Below, piece after piece: positions 11,554 through 22,800 of a stretch of 64,000 bases of DNA. The DNA comes from Antedon mediterranea (lineage: Eukaryota; Echinodermata; Crinoidea; Comatulida; Antedonidae), in NCBI RefSeq assembly GCF_964355755.1, contig NC_092674.1:6267001-6331000 (forward strand). Reading direction: 5' to 3'. The notes below the pieces were generated by a model. That model was not told where the DNA came from. It ran no database searches and was given only the letters and a program-made list of their open reading frames with translations. Both the position numbers and the translations under genes were made by a program. The stretch's first letter is position 1; each line of letters starts with the position of its first letter.

Positions 11554-14500
11554 ATGGGTAGAGGAGGTGCGTATACCTCCACACATCGAGACAGCGAGCC
11601 CGAAGTGATTCCCACCAAAATCGGCATTTACGGTTGGCGGAAAAGATGCCTGTATTTTCTTGTACTACTTCTGCTTGTTCTCATCATCATTAATTTTGCC
11701 CTTACCGTCTGGATTCTCAAAGTGTTGGACTTTTCCATTCATGGTCTAGGGAGTATAAAAATAACGGATAATGCAATCAGTATATCGGAAGATGTGGAGT
11801 TTCTTAAACCAGTCTATGCATCAAAAATACATGCAAATTATGTAAGTGAAAGTTTACAGTAGAGCGGTACCATTCCTTTTTTTTTTAGGTGAGCGAGTGC
11901 GATCACTCACCTAACAAACTCCTGCCATTGAGGAGTGTGATTTACTGTACAACACACTTAAATTTGGTAACACACCAAAATACAAACAGCAAACCTACAG
12001 CACCCAAGAATGTATTGAGGAGTGCAATTTGTAGCACACTTCCAATTTTAAAAAGACATGGCCTGAGTAGAACCTCTATTAAGGGGACACCTTTAGGACC
12101 CAACAAAATGTCCATTTAATAGGTGTCCCCTGAATGGGAGTGTCCCAAAGGAGGTTAAATCTTCATGGTACAATATTATGTGAATATGAAATAACATTCT
12201 ATATTTAGCACTTTATTAAAACAACCTTAATAATTCATTTTTTAAATAATGTAGCACCGCTTGAGTGAGCAGACTGCTATGTAAATTAACAAGTTGTTCA
12301 AAAGCTCTTAAATTATTTATCAATGATTTTTGAAAGGTTATTTATAATGTTTAAATCAAACTAAAGCTCTGTCTACACTATCAAACTTGATGTGACAATA
12401 TATGGACATGATGACAGAGCTTTATACAGTTGTTTCTTCATGTTTTTTTTTTCAGGATCTGCCTTTAGTCTTAAACTCAAAGAATAATATTACTTTCAAT
12501 ACAAGAGATGGGAATGGAAACGTTACAGGACAGTTTGTAATTGGTGAGGATATGCTGGTCAAATTAGTCATTAAATATACAGTCAGGGGATAGCTGTATA
12601 ATGTTAAAACGTATTATCAATTCAATCAATTTTAACAAGAAAGTGTCCCCTGAATAGGGATGTCCTTATCTATATGTTAATCTTATAGTACCTCCATTTA
12701 GTGACCATTATATGGCTTGGATGAAAAGAAGCTCTAAATCGATTATTTTCTAATTGATTGAACCAAAACTGCTAATGTTATCAATGATGCAAAATAACTA
12801 TACATGTACTATTGGGACATTGCTGCTCTAAGGTGTCTATGTGTCCTCTGTGTGTTGTTAAGAGTGGTTTTTTTGTATTAATCTGTATATTTCTTTTCCA
12901 CAGGATCAAAATCAGTAAAGTCATTTAGTGAAAGGTTTATAATATATGACAGTGAACAGAATATGTTATTTGATGCTAGTGATGAATTACTTACTATAGG
13001 GGACATAGTCAAACATGTGAAATTTAAAGGTAGATATTCATGTGTTCTTTTAACAGAGATTGTTGGATTGCACGATATAGATCAGCATACACTGATGGTT
13101 CAGTGTTCTCCTAATATAGAAATCATGTCCGTCAAATTAAGTGAAGTACCGAATTATTGATATAAGATGTAACTAATCTACTAAATTTATACAAAAATAT
13201 CAAATTATATTGTAGTGGAGCTGTAGCTTGGTGGTTAACATGCTTTCCTTCCAATCTCAAGGTCCAGGGTTTAATCCTGACCTAGTGCCAGGGCTGTAAC
13301 TCACGACTCTTAATTTAGTGTTACCTGTTTGTACCATGTTTAATAAAAAACATTTCGGGCAGCTTGCTTACAGTTTTCCTTGGCACCACCATTTACACAA
13401 CCAACTGTACCTAATATAACTAGAAAAAGCAGTTATGTTAATTTATGGTAGTGGCATTTGGACTATCTACGGACTATCAAACTTTATGTGACAAAAAAAT
13501 TTGATGTGCCCATATATGGTCATATCACTGCCATATTTGGGAACTTTCTTTGTCAAACTAGTTTTATAGTGTAGACAGGGCTTTAAAAAAACTAACCATA
13601 TTACTACCATATTTGGGCACATAACAACATTCTGTCAAACTAGTTTGACAGTGTAGACAGGGCTTTAAAAAAATAACTAACTTGTAATGTTTCGTTTTTT
13701 AGTTTCAGAAGGTGTAGCATTTCAAGGTCCTGTTCAAGCAGATAGAATTTCATCAAATGAAGTTGATTCATTAACGTATGTTATATTCATGTACTAAATT
13801 ACATGGGGTACTCTGGGCCCAGGAGGAGACATAGACACCCCCCATGGGAGTGGAGGTTTATGGTATCATGCCTTACAAATACCATATGGACATATTCACT
13901 ATTCGCACTTAGGCTAAGGGAAACACTGTAGAAAAATCTATTTCAGTGAATACAATTTAAGGGAAATAAAATAAAACAGCAATGCAAATAAAATATTTGC
14001 AATTGCCTAGCAGTAGAAGCTAAACCCTAAATGTATGCACTATCAGAAACCGATTTTAGTATAGTGAAAAGAAACAAGAGAAATTGCATCTTTAGTGGGA
14101 GACTAGAGATTACTAACAATATTATCTCTTGATTATCGAAAGACTTGAGAAGTCTGACGTTAAATTGAAAACAGTGATACAACTCTAAAACTGTCTACAC
14201 TATCAAACTAGTTTGACAAAAAAGATTGATGTGCTATAATAGTAATATAACATCATCATGTCCATATATGGGCACATAATATAAAGTTTGATAGTGTAGA
14301 CAGAGCTTAACTATTGTTCAATGAGAAATTGAATCACATGCAATAATATTTGTTGTTTTTAATTCCCCAGGTTAGAATCACCAATAGGAGATGTTACAGT
14401 GGATGCTGCTAAGAAAATAACAATATCTTCTAAAAATGACATTAAATCTAGTTGCCATGGAGACATGACACTTGGTTCAAGTACAGGAAAAGTAAGTAAA

Positions 14501-15069
14501 GAAAGAAAGAGAACTTACATTTGTGTTCTATCGTCATAGATCCATTTAATTCTGGAAAAAAAATATTGAAATATAAAAAGATATTGAATTGTGTATTTTT
14601 ATTTATTTATTCATTTAGCATCCATTCAACAATACATTTAAAATGCATAACAAAGAAAAAATACAAACAATTGGAGTATTAAAATTGAATAAAACCAAAG
14701 TGAATGGATGCAAGAACGACCCATAAAATCGACATGTCAATTTATTTCCAATGGGGTCCATTGCAAGAGAAATCAGAGATGTGAAAGTGAACAAGGATCA
14801 TAAGAAGGAAATGGAAATGTGAAAGACACCATGTACATACTGTATAGATAACTTGTTTTTTCTGGAATTTCAACAACTAAATTCTATAACTTCTTTTTTA
14901 TTTTATCTTTTTGCAGATTATTTTAAAATCGTCAAATATTCAAATTCCTGGATTAACAGATTCTTCAACAGCCGCCAGTGCCTACCAATTGTGTATCTGT
15001 GAAAATGGCCGTATTTTTCTCGCTGAACCATCACAGCAATGTGTCCCAACCAATACTACTTGTCCCTAA
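11554..15069 (+). CDS. SGCD/SGCG/SGCZ-like: Sarcoglycan (gamma/delta/zeta type)
   Basis: Single-pass type II membrane glycoprotein of the dystrophin-associated sarcoglycan complex, which stabilises the muscle plasma membrane. Six coding exons: 11554-11841, 12456-12543, 12904-13029, 13703-13775, 14371-14491, 14917-15069; GT-AG junctions in phase; 849 nt, 282 aa against about 290 in vertebrates. A basic cytoplasmic stretch with the hallmark IGIYGWRKRCLYF (residues 23-35) leads into the membrane helix (about 33-57), then WILKVLDFSIHGLGSIKI, typical of the family. Extracellular sequons at N107 (NIT), N118 (NVT) and N278 (NTT). LESP opens exon 5 as in vertebrate orthologues. The C-terminal cysteine cluster is intact (C258, C260, C274, C281; QLCICENGRIFL). 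The start follows a presumed 5' UTR splice acceptor. Deuterostome invertebrates often have one such gene for the three vertebrate paralogues, so I do not choose between them. Confidence 0.96.
11873..12170. repeat. Intron 1 with copies of the GGGGACACC inverted-repeat family
   Basis: 'agtagaacctctattaaggg' at about 12067 faces 'ggtgtcccctgaatgggagt' at about 12122, a short inverted pair. The same family occurs near 12640-12670, 17340-17720, 24780-24860, 26310-26460 and 54689. Confidence 0.6.
12362..12424. mobile_element. MITE, CTCTGTCTACACTATCAAAC family (short copy)
   Basis: Starts 'taaagctctgtctacac' and ends 'gatgacagagcttta', forming a small inverted-repeat element in sarcoglycan intron 1. 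It lies 31 bp upstream of exon 2. Confidence 0.7.
13215..13325 (+). mobile_element. tRNA-derived SINE
   Basis: Carries A-box-like 'tagcttggtggttaac' and B-box-like 'ggtccagggtttaatcc', followed by 'gtgccagggctgtaactcac'. Related copies lie at 25726-25830, 54719-54850 and, inverted, 55432-55556. Confidence 0.75.
13464..13670. mobile_element. MITE, CTCTGTCTACACTATCAAAC family (doubled copy)
   Basis: One full element ends at about 13584 ('tagtgtagacagggctttaa'). A second right half follows at 13601-13670 with the same end, giving a partial duplication. It lies just upstream of sarcoglycan exon 4 (13703). Confidence 0.7.
14183..14310. mobile_element. MITE, CTCTGTCTACACTATCAAAC family
   Basis: Left end 'ctgtctacactatcaaact' and right end 'agtttgatagtgtagacag' are inverted. 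The interior contains 'catcatgtccatatatgggc', shared with the other copies. Confidence 0.8.
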
Positions 15070-15107
15070 TTCACCCAAATACCTTCTCTGTTCAAACAAA
15101 ATGTTTT

Positions 15108-15113
15108 ATTAAA
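15108..15113 (+). terminator. Poly(A) signal of sarcoglycan gene
   Basis: ATTAAA 39 bp after the stop codon, followed after four bases by a genomic run of A residues (about 15117-15133). No stronger AATAAA is closer. Confidence 0.55.
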
Positions 15114-15284
15114 TTGAAAAAAAAAAAAAAAAAGTTGTTAAATAATACAAAGTGTTGCAAAAAGATTTTGTATAAAAAAATACATCCATAGAATACATCT
15201 ATAGAATTTTAAAAAAATGCTATTCCACAGTACAACATTGAGGGTGAAAGAGTTTGCTATCGAATCATATGTTTACATACCTTG

Positions 15285-15385
15285 AAAGTCCAGTGGTCTA
15301 ATGGTAATGGCATGTTATTTCGAGTAGAATTCCAAGTTCGAGTCTTGTGGGGAAACCTTTCATCCTCACAGATTTACTTATTTTC
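15285..15385 (+). mobile_element. tRNA-like SINE head
   Basis: 'agtccagtggtctaatggta' and 'caagttcgagtcttgtgggg' match in order the tRNA-like segment at 63085-63156. The following 'catcctcacagatttactta' also resembles that element's tail. Confidence 0.6.
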
Positions 15386-15873
15386 AGTGTTATTATAGCT
15401 GTTTAGAATTGTCTTGAAATTACCACAAAATAGTTACAATACAACCAACCACATCACTAGTAGGATGTCTACTATTTCTCTATACAGTAGGTATTCAAAA
15501 GTCATCAAGGTATCAAACACATTGCAAAACAATAGAAAACTATACTTGTACTGAACAGATTTGACTTTTTAACATTTTTTTTGGTAAAATAAAATGTTTG
15601 GTATGAACAGAGTTTTTAAATTTTCTGTAAAAAAAAATGTGTGTAAAATAATTTTTACTATTTATAAAATACTAGAACTAGTAAACCTTGACTGTTTTAT
15701 TTGTACATTAGATATAATATGTTTATATGTTGTATAGTCTATTTGTTCGTATTTATTGAGTAGAATCTATTAAATCCAATTTTCAAATTTAATTCCTAAT
15801 TCCAAACGTTATTTGTTTGTCATTTTAAGAACACAGTGTGTGTGTGTATTGTTCCTTATAATATCTTGGTTTC

Positions 15874-15988
15874 CACTAGAGACCCAACGCACATGAATTG
15901 ACCAATCACAAGTAACTGTTGGCATAACACATCACCTTTGATTGGTCAATTCGTTTTTGTTGTGTCTCTAGTGAAAACCAAGCTTAAA
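15874..15988. mobile_element. MITE, CTTGGTTTCCACTAGAGAC family
   Basis: Left end 'cttggtttccactagagac' is the inverse of right end 'gtctctagtgaaaaccaag'. The interior has the inverted words 'gaattgaccaatcac' and 'ttgattggtcaattc'. Relatives lie at 21805-21951 and 22797-22955. Confidence 0.8.
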
Positions 15989-17017
15989 TAATTTAACTTA
16001 ATTAATAAACAATTAATTAAACTTATCTTTTAAGCTGAGTATGTCAATTAATTATGGCCAAAAATATTTTAAAACACCTCATGTAAAAATAATTTTTAAT
16101 ACTTAATCCCAATTATTTATTTATATGTACAATACTTATTATTGTTACTTATAAACACAGTAAATAGGTAGGTGAGAGAAGCACTTGCATGATGGGGAAA
16201 CATTGGATTAACTACATGAGCTATATTTAGGCTACATAATGTGTACCCTAAATATGCCTCACAACATTACAGATATATAAAAAGCGCGACTTACGTTTGG
16301 TTTATTTGGTATGTCCATTCCATCTTTTCCGACCTGGTAGCAAGATTATTTTCCGTTCAGTAATTCAGATGGGTTCCGTAGTTTGGTTAAAAAAAATTGG
16401 AGCTCTATTGACCAATGATCCAATTTTACTAAATTCACTACAAATGCTTTTGCCGATTTCTATTTGTGTTTATATTATCTTTGACGATAACTACTTTTTA
16501 TGGAAAAAATGTAATTGTGTGTAATCTAGTGTAGTGAAAGAATATTTAAAAACACATTTTATGTGCTTTTTTTATCTTCAAATATTTTGATTTCAATTTA
16601 AATTGTCTAGAACAAATATTTGTAGCATTTTAAACTACCGATTGAATTTATGTAGTAGAATTTAGTGAAAGAGAAAAAGTCACAGTTTAATGTTTTATCA
16701 ACCATTTTAATTAACTAAGATTAATAATGAAAAGAACACAACATTTGTAAGGGTGTATGTAGAGTGCAATTGGGGCGGGTAGGGTCCAAGAGTTTGCAAT
16801 TACAGAGGGTGTGTGTGTCCTACAGTAGAGATAGTTTTAAAAGTGTGTGAGAATAGGAGATAAAATTAATTCTAAATGTATTTATCAAGCACATTAATGC
16901 AAAATATTGATATACCATATAAACATTTGTTTAGCTCTTACGGAGCAATTATTAAAACATGGTGTGCCTATTTCAGCCCTTATTTACAATTGCGATCATG
17001 AGTATGATACCAGATTT
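15989..17017. other. Intergenic, no gene seen
   Basis: AT-rich sequence between the two convergent genes. A 75-residue reading frame at 16297-16524 has no recognised features and I do not regard it as a gene. Confidence 0.5.
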
Positions 17018-17256
17018 AAAATATTTGTTTGCTTGCAAATAAATGATAATAATTCATTATGTAAAGCATAAAATAAATTTGTTATTTTACTAAAGTTTTA
17101 CCTCCCCTCCACTACTGTGGTACCAAATAATAAAAATAATACCACATACAAGATTACAGTAGTGGAGGGGAGGTAAAACTTTAGTAAAATAACAAATTTA
17201 TTTTATGCTTTACATAATGAATTATTATCATTTATTTGCAAGCAAACAAATATTTT
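17018..17256. repeat. Perfect 101-bp inverted repeat (long hairpin)
   Basis: Arms at 17018-17118 and 17156-17256 are identical reverse complements by my base-by-base reading, with a 37-bp spacer that itself begins with 'ggtac' and ends near 'accac'. It is intergenic. Perfect arms imply a recent origin or repair between the arms. Confidence 0.9.
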
Positions 17257-17337
17257 GCTTGCTTGCTTGCATTTTAATAAAATGTTGTAATAAAGTTAAA
17301 TTTTAAAGACAATGAATAACTACTTCTATTACAGTAG

Positions 17338-17740
17338 AACCCCTCCTTTGGGACACCCCCATTAAGGGGAAACTTTCCCACGAAACGAACAAGGGGCAAC
17401 ATATGTTTTAATACTATGTTCAACTATTCAGGGGACACCCCCATTAAGCGGAAACTTTCCCACGAAACGAACAAGGGGCAACATATGTTTTAATACTATG
17501 TTCAACTATTCAGGGGACACCCCCATTAAGCGGAAACTTTCCCACGAAACGAACAAGGGGCAACATATGTTTTAATACTATGTTCAACTATTCAGGGGAC
17601 ACCCCTATTAAGGGGAAACTTTCCCACGAAACGAACAAGGGGCAACATATGTTTTAACACTACGTTCAACTATTCAGGGGACACCTCTATTAAAGGAACA
17701 CTTTGTTGTACCCCGAAAATATCCCCTTAATAGAGTTTCT
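17338..17740. repeat. 82-bp tandem repeat from a dispersed element
   Basis: Four copies start 'ggggacaccc' or a close variant at 17431, 17513, 17595 and 17677, with an initial related copy at 17351, at an exact 82-bp spacing. The outer ends 'cagtagaacccctcc' and 'agagtttctactg' are inverted, so the array sits inside one copy of the GGGGACACC inverted-repeat element. Confidence 0.9.
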
Positions 17741-17829
17741 ACTGCAAATTGTTAAAGGCATGACGAAATATAATATTTTTAATTTGTAATTGTTTCAGAA
17801 ATGTTTGTATAATTGATTTAATAACTGTT

Positions 17830-18506
17830 AAACTACGGTAATTGGCTGTAATGGCGAGTGGTAGGGGAGGGACGTGATAGTGTCATAAACTACGGTAATT
17901 GGCTGTATGGCGAGTGGTAGGGGAGGGACGTGATAGTGTCATAAACTACGGTAATTGGCTGTATGGCGAGTGGTAGGGGAGGGACGTGATAGTGTCATAA
18001 ACTACGGTAATTGGCTGTATGGCGAGTGGTAGGGGAGGGACGTGATAGTGTCATAAACTACGGTAATTGGCTGTATGGCGAGTGGTAGGGGAGGGACGTG
18101 ATAGTGTCATAAACTACGGTAATTGGCTGTATGGCGAGTGGTAGGGGAGGGACGTGATAGTGTCATAAACTACGGTAATTGGCTGTATGGCGAGTGGTAG
18201 GGGAGGGACGTGATAGTGTCATAAACTACGGTAATTGGCTGTATGGCGAGTGGTAGGAGAGGGACGTGATAGTGTCATAAACTACGGTAATTGGCTGTAT
18301 GGCGAGTGGTAGGGGAGGGACGTGATAGTGTCATAAACTACGGTAATTGGCTGTATGGCGAGTGGTAGGGGAGGGACGTGATAGTGTCATAAACTACGGT
18401 AATTGGCTGTATGGCGAGTGGTAGGGGAGGGACGTGATAGTGTCATAAACTACGGTAATTGGCTGTATGGCGAGTGGTAGAAGAGGGACGTGATAGTGTC
18501 ATAAGG
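17830..18506. repeat. 56-bp minisatellite, about 12 copies
   Basis: Nearly identical direct copies of a unit starting 'aaactacggtaattggctgt' and ending 'gggacgtgatagtgtcat'. The only changes seen are one extra A in the first copy and single substitutions in two later copies. There are no spacers, so it is a recently amplified minisatellite. Confidence 0.95.
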
Positions 18507-19000
18507 GGAGGGGTTAATTTTGTAATCATTTGGTAGAATATTTGATTATTTTAGAATAATGAAAAAGCAGTTTAAAGAATGTAAACATTTATGGTTTGTA
18601 AATTGTGTATTAATTTCCATTTTTTACAAATAAAATCCATCGTTTGATTTTACACTAAACGTTTGTGTTTTTCTTCTTCCCCCCTCCCCCTGTTTGTTTT
18701 TTATGTTCCTGCGGTATGCCAAAATCAGATCCAGATGATAAGCTCTATCGTCTAGCAGGGGGTAGCGGAGTATTAAATGCAAGTGCCAGAGACTCCTAAG
18801 GAAAGAGCCCCTAGTCGATGCCTGTTTTTCAGTTCACATTTACTGTAACAAATGTAACCAAAGAAAGGATAGGTTTAGAACTAATACAATTTTCTGAATA
18901 AACATTATTATTACAATAATAAAAAGTGCAGCGGTTGTGTTGTTAAATCTGTGAACAGTACTTTGTTGCCAACAGAAACATTTTTCTACTGTGTTACTAA
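18507..19000. other. Intergenic, no gene seen
   Basis: No open gene. Contains 'cttcttcccccctccccct' near 18671 and a short segment 'gataagctctatcgtctagc' of unknown origin. Confidence 0.4.
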
Positions 19001-19770
19001 ATGGCATTTATGTACATTATTAAATAATTGTTAAATATGTTGGTCTAGTTAATACCTACACCTGAAAAAATGGCATTTATGTACATTTTATTTAATAATT
19101 GTTAAATATGTTGGTCCAGTTAAAGATGTATTGTCGCTTTGACTAATTCCAAAAAAATTTAAAAAAAAAAGATTTCGAAAAAAGGGGGTCATTTTGAAGG
19201 ATCATAATAGTTATTAACTTTCACCAAAAAAAAATAATTTAACTGAAATACAGATGTTTTTTTGTTAAAAAAATAAATTTTTCGATTAAAACATATCTCA
19301 TAATGCAACGCGCTTGTTTGGCTACTCGGTATGCAGCATAATCATAAAACTTCCTTGCGATCTGTGTGAAAACACCTTCTCATCCGTGACGAGTTGTAAA
19401 CAATCCTAATTAGCATCAGGAATAATGCATACTCGTAGTTTGAAATCTTTGTTTAATTTGTAATCAAATTAATTTACCTGTCAATTACGTAAACTTGTTG
19501 TTTTTGGCTCGAATTTTCGACTTAAAGTGAATAACTTTAATATTACTTTGATATGGCCAATTTAAATTTAGAATATTTTGACCTTCATTTTTTGTGTTTC
19601 AAGGGACAATGCATCTTTAATACCTACACTTGAAAAAATGGCATTTATGTACATTTTATTTAATAATTGTTAAATATGGTGGTCCAGTTAATATACCTAC
19701 ACCTAAAAAATGGCATTTATGTACATTTCATCAAATAGTTTAAAATAATGCTGGTCCAGTTAAATAATAC
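19001..19770. repeat. ~66-bp tandem repeat split by an insertion
   Basis: Units containing 'aatggcatttatgtacattt', 'taataattgttaaatatg' and 'ggtccagttaatacctac' occur near 19001-19060, 19069-19123, 19621-19695 and 19696-19765. The array is interrupted by the TTAA-flanked element at 19124-19616. Confidence 0.85.
19124..19616. mobile_element. 493-bp element with TTAA target duplication
   Basis: Begins AGATGTATTGTCgCTTT and ends in the inverse AAGgGACAATgCATCT, with TTAA on both sides (19120-19123 and 19617-19620). A neighbouring repeat unit without it reads 'agTTAAtacctacacc', giving an empty site. No coding capacity. A TTAA duplication is typical of piggyBac-like and Kolobok-like elements. 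Confidence 0.85.
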
Positions 19771-19778
19771 TTAAAAAG

Positions 19779-19784
19779 TTTATT
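19779..19784 (-). terminator. Poly(A) signal of CACHD1-like gene
   Basis: AATAAA on the minus strand, 43 bp after the stop codon at 19827-19829. Confidence 0.6.
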
Positions 19785-19826
19785 TTGACAATAAATACAA
19801 TTTTACTACAAATTAGTGCTATTAAA

Positions 19827-22800
19827 TCAAATATTGGTGACGTAGTTCTCTTGCATATCCAAGTACATAGGTTCAACTGTCGGTTGATCTGGGGTATCTG
19901 GATTTTGTTTTGTTTCTTTCTGTGCTTTCTTCCTCCTAACAATGTACACCACAACCACAACAATACAAAACACAGCAAATATTGCTATTACGACCAGCAC
20001 TGCAACTAAAATTCAAAATAAACATTATTTTACATATTAATGTTATTTAGTGGTGTGTAAAAATAATGGACCTACATTGTTGGTCTCATTTTGTATTTTT
20101 TTTTCCCTCTTAAATTTAGCCATATTGCCATACGAAACTCTAAAGCAATATACAAAATGCCTATATTACCTGGGCTAAATTTAATTTCTTGAATGGGAAT
20201 ACGAAATACCAAATTTTATGGAAACCTCGAATCTCTGTCTACACTATCAAACTAGTTCGTTTGTTTGATGTGCCCAAATATGGTAGGGATATGACATCAT
20301 CATGTCCATATATGGGCACATAATATTTTGTTGTCACATAAAGGTTGATAGTGTAGACAGCTTAAAGCAAGATAACTTGTTATTGTCAAATTCTATAAAA
20401 AAATTTGTTTTACCTAACTTTCCACCGGTTTGGTTACTGTTTTTTGTAGAATCTCCTTGACAATTTCCATTAATACTTTTACATTTAGATTCATCACAAA
20501 TTTCACAGACCAAGCTACTCGAACATGAGCTAAAATTTACATTACGTTTAGAATTAATTGCAATTGAACTATTATTGAAATTAATATATAACAATAACAA
20601 TTAAATCTAAATCTTAAGGCTCTGGCTATACTATCAAACTTTATGTGACAAAAAAAAATGTGATGTGCACATGGACATGATGATGTCATATTACTACAAT
20701 ATTTAGGCATATTAATACCATATTTGGGTATATCACTACTATATTTGGGCACATCACACTTTTTTTGTCGAGCTAATTTGATAGTGTAGACAGAGCTTAA
20801 TGATTCTATTTTTATATCGTTTTTCTAATTGCAATTTTAAACGTGAATTTTATAGATTTATAGTTCTATACGTATATCTGTATTTGTCAGTGATCTGTAA
20901 TAGCCGAAGGCTGGATGGCAATCTTTTAATGTTATCGCAGTTCAATTCTCCTTGGAGAGGGAACCAACAAGATGGCGGCTGCAATCGACCAATCAGATAT
21001 GCCCTATGCAGTCTGCACTACGTACTACGCCTGTGTTGAGCCTATCTACGTGAGAACTGTACGCAGCGCAGCGCGTTAAGCGTAAATAAACGCGAATGCA
21101 TTCTATATGATCCTCGCTATACAAAAAATGCTAGATTACCAAGAAATTATTCATTCTATTGCGATTAACAATATATTGAATTTTATAAAAACTTCACTAG
21201 TGTGCTTTGGCAAGAATATGTGTTTATTGGACTTAATGTATTATATTAGATTATTATTTTTTATATTAAATAATGTTTTTGAACACATTTACGGCCGCCA
21301 TCTTGTTGGTTCCCCCTCCTGTTGGAATCACTTTTCAGTCTGGAGTATGCCCTCTTATAGCCTTCGGCTTACAGCTCACTGGTATTTGTTCATATTAATT
21401 TTCCATGTGCACAAATAAATGAATTGAAATTTAAAATTTTGGAGATGGTAGTTGCTTTTAGTGGAAACCCATGATTTCATAAACAAATTTTACTTCCATT
21501 TTTTTGTATTTATTTATTCACTGAAATGTACATACAAAAAAGAAAAAGACATAGCATATAAAAAGAACATTCAGTGAAGGATGGGACCAACAGGTGGTAG
21601 ACACCTCTAGAACGGTCCAATCACAAATTGCACAATGAGTATTAAAAAGGTTTATAACATAATAATAAATATTTAAATATAAAAGTAATTTATAAATTTG
21701 TAATATTGAAGATTTAACTTAAGTTGGCCAACATTTACAGCAGCGACAACAAACATAATTTGTACACATGGAAATTGAATGTGAAACCAGCAAGAACAAA
21801 AGAACAATGTCTTTTGGTTCTCACTAGGATGTAACTTAAGGACATAAGCGCAACAAGCGAGTTGACCAATGACAGTTCGTATAATCCATTGTCATCCATT
21901 GGTCAAATTACTTGCGATGCCCTTATTCCAAGTGAGAACAAAGCTTATCTGATTGAAATGATTGTACTGTACCTTAATGTAGATTTTACACTGCAATCAA
22001 CATTAAGACATGTTTGGAGTCCGTCTACCGAGGTGGCCTCTTCAATTTTTTCTTGGACATACAATGGGGGACTGCAAGAAGGAGCACTGTTTTCATCAAC
22101 ATTATATCTAAAATCACAATAATCAAACAATTGTTCATTTTCAGCGCACGGACATTCACACGTCGAAGGGTCCTCTGATACACAATTGAGCTGAAAGAGT
22201 ATAAAAACATGTTAAATAGATTTGCCCAGTGGAAAATAGGCTTTAAGTAATGATGATAAGTAGCCTACTTGGTGGATCAAATGCACAGCAGTATTCTGTA
22301 TTATTTTGTTGGGTCTGTAATATTCTAACAATTTGCGTATCCAGTTTGAACCAGTTTAGGTTGGAAATTCTTAAACTTTAATCTGTGTACACACACATCT
22401 GGCTCATGTGCACTTTAAAGAACCCAGTTAATCTTTTGGAAGAGTAGGGGGTACCCCGGTGTACTGGTTCATCTCAACCCTGTCGTTGTGGACAGACGAA
22501 TGAGTGCCGTTTGGTGGCAGCTGTATGACACAAGGGGGTCTCTTAGGGGAGAAGAAGGTTGTTGTATGTGTCGTTCAAACTTGTGTGCAATTCAGCCAGC
22601 TGTACGACAAAGGATCCTTATTGGAGAAAACAGTTTTATGTGTCATTCACACCGGTGCACAATTCGTAGGCTGCGAGTTGCAGGTTAATATTCCGCCCCT
22701 GCATTTACTTTATACAGACCATGTCTCTGTTGAGCTTCTCTCTGTGGGTGTTGGCAGAATCGCATCACACAATTTTAACACTACTACTGGGTCTTAAGCT

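Noticed and set aside
17830-18506. CRISPR-like array
   Set aside because: Copies abut directly with no spacers; it is a minisatellite.
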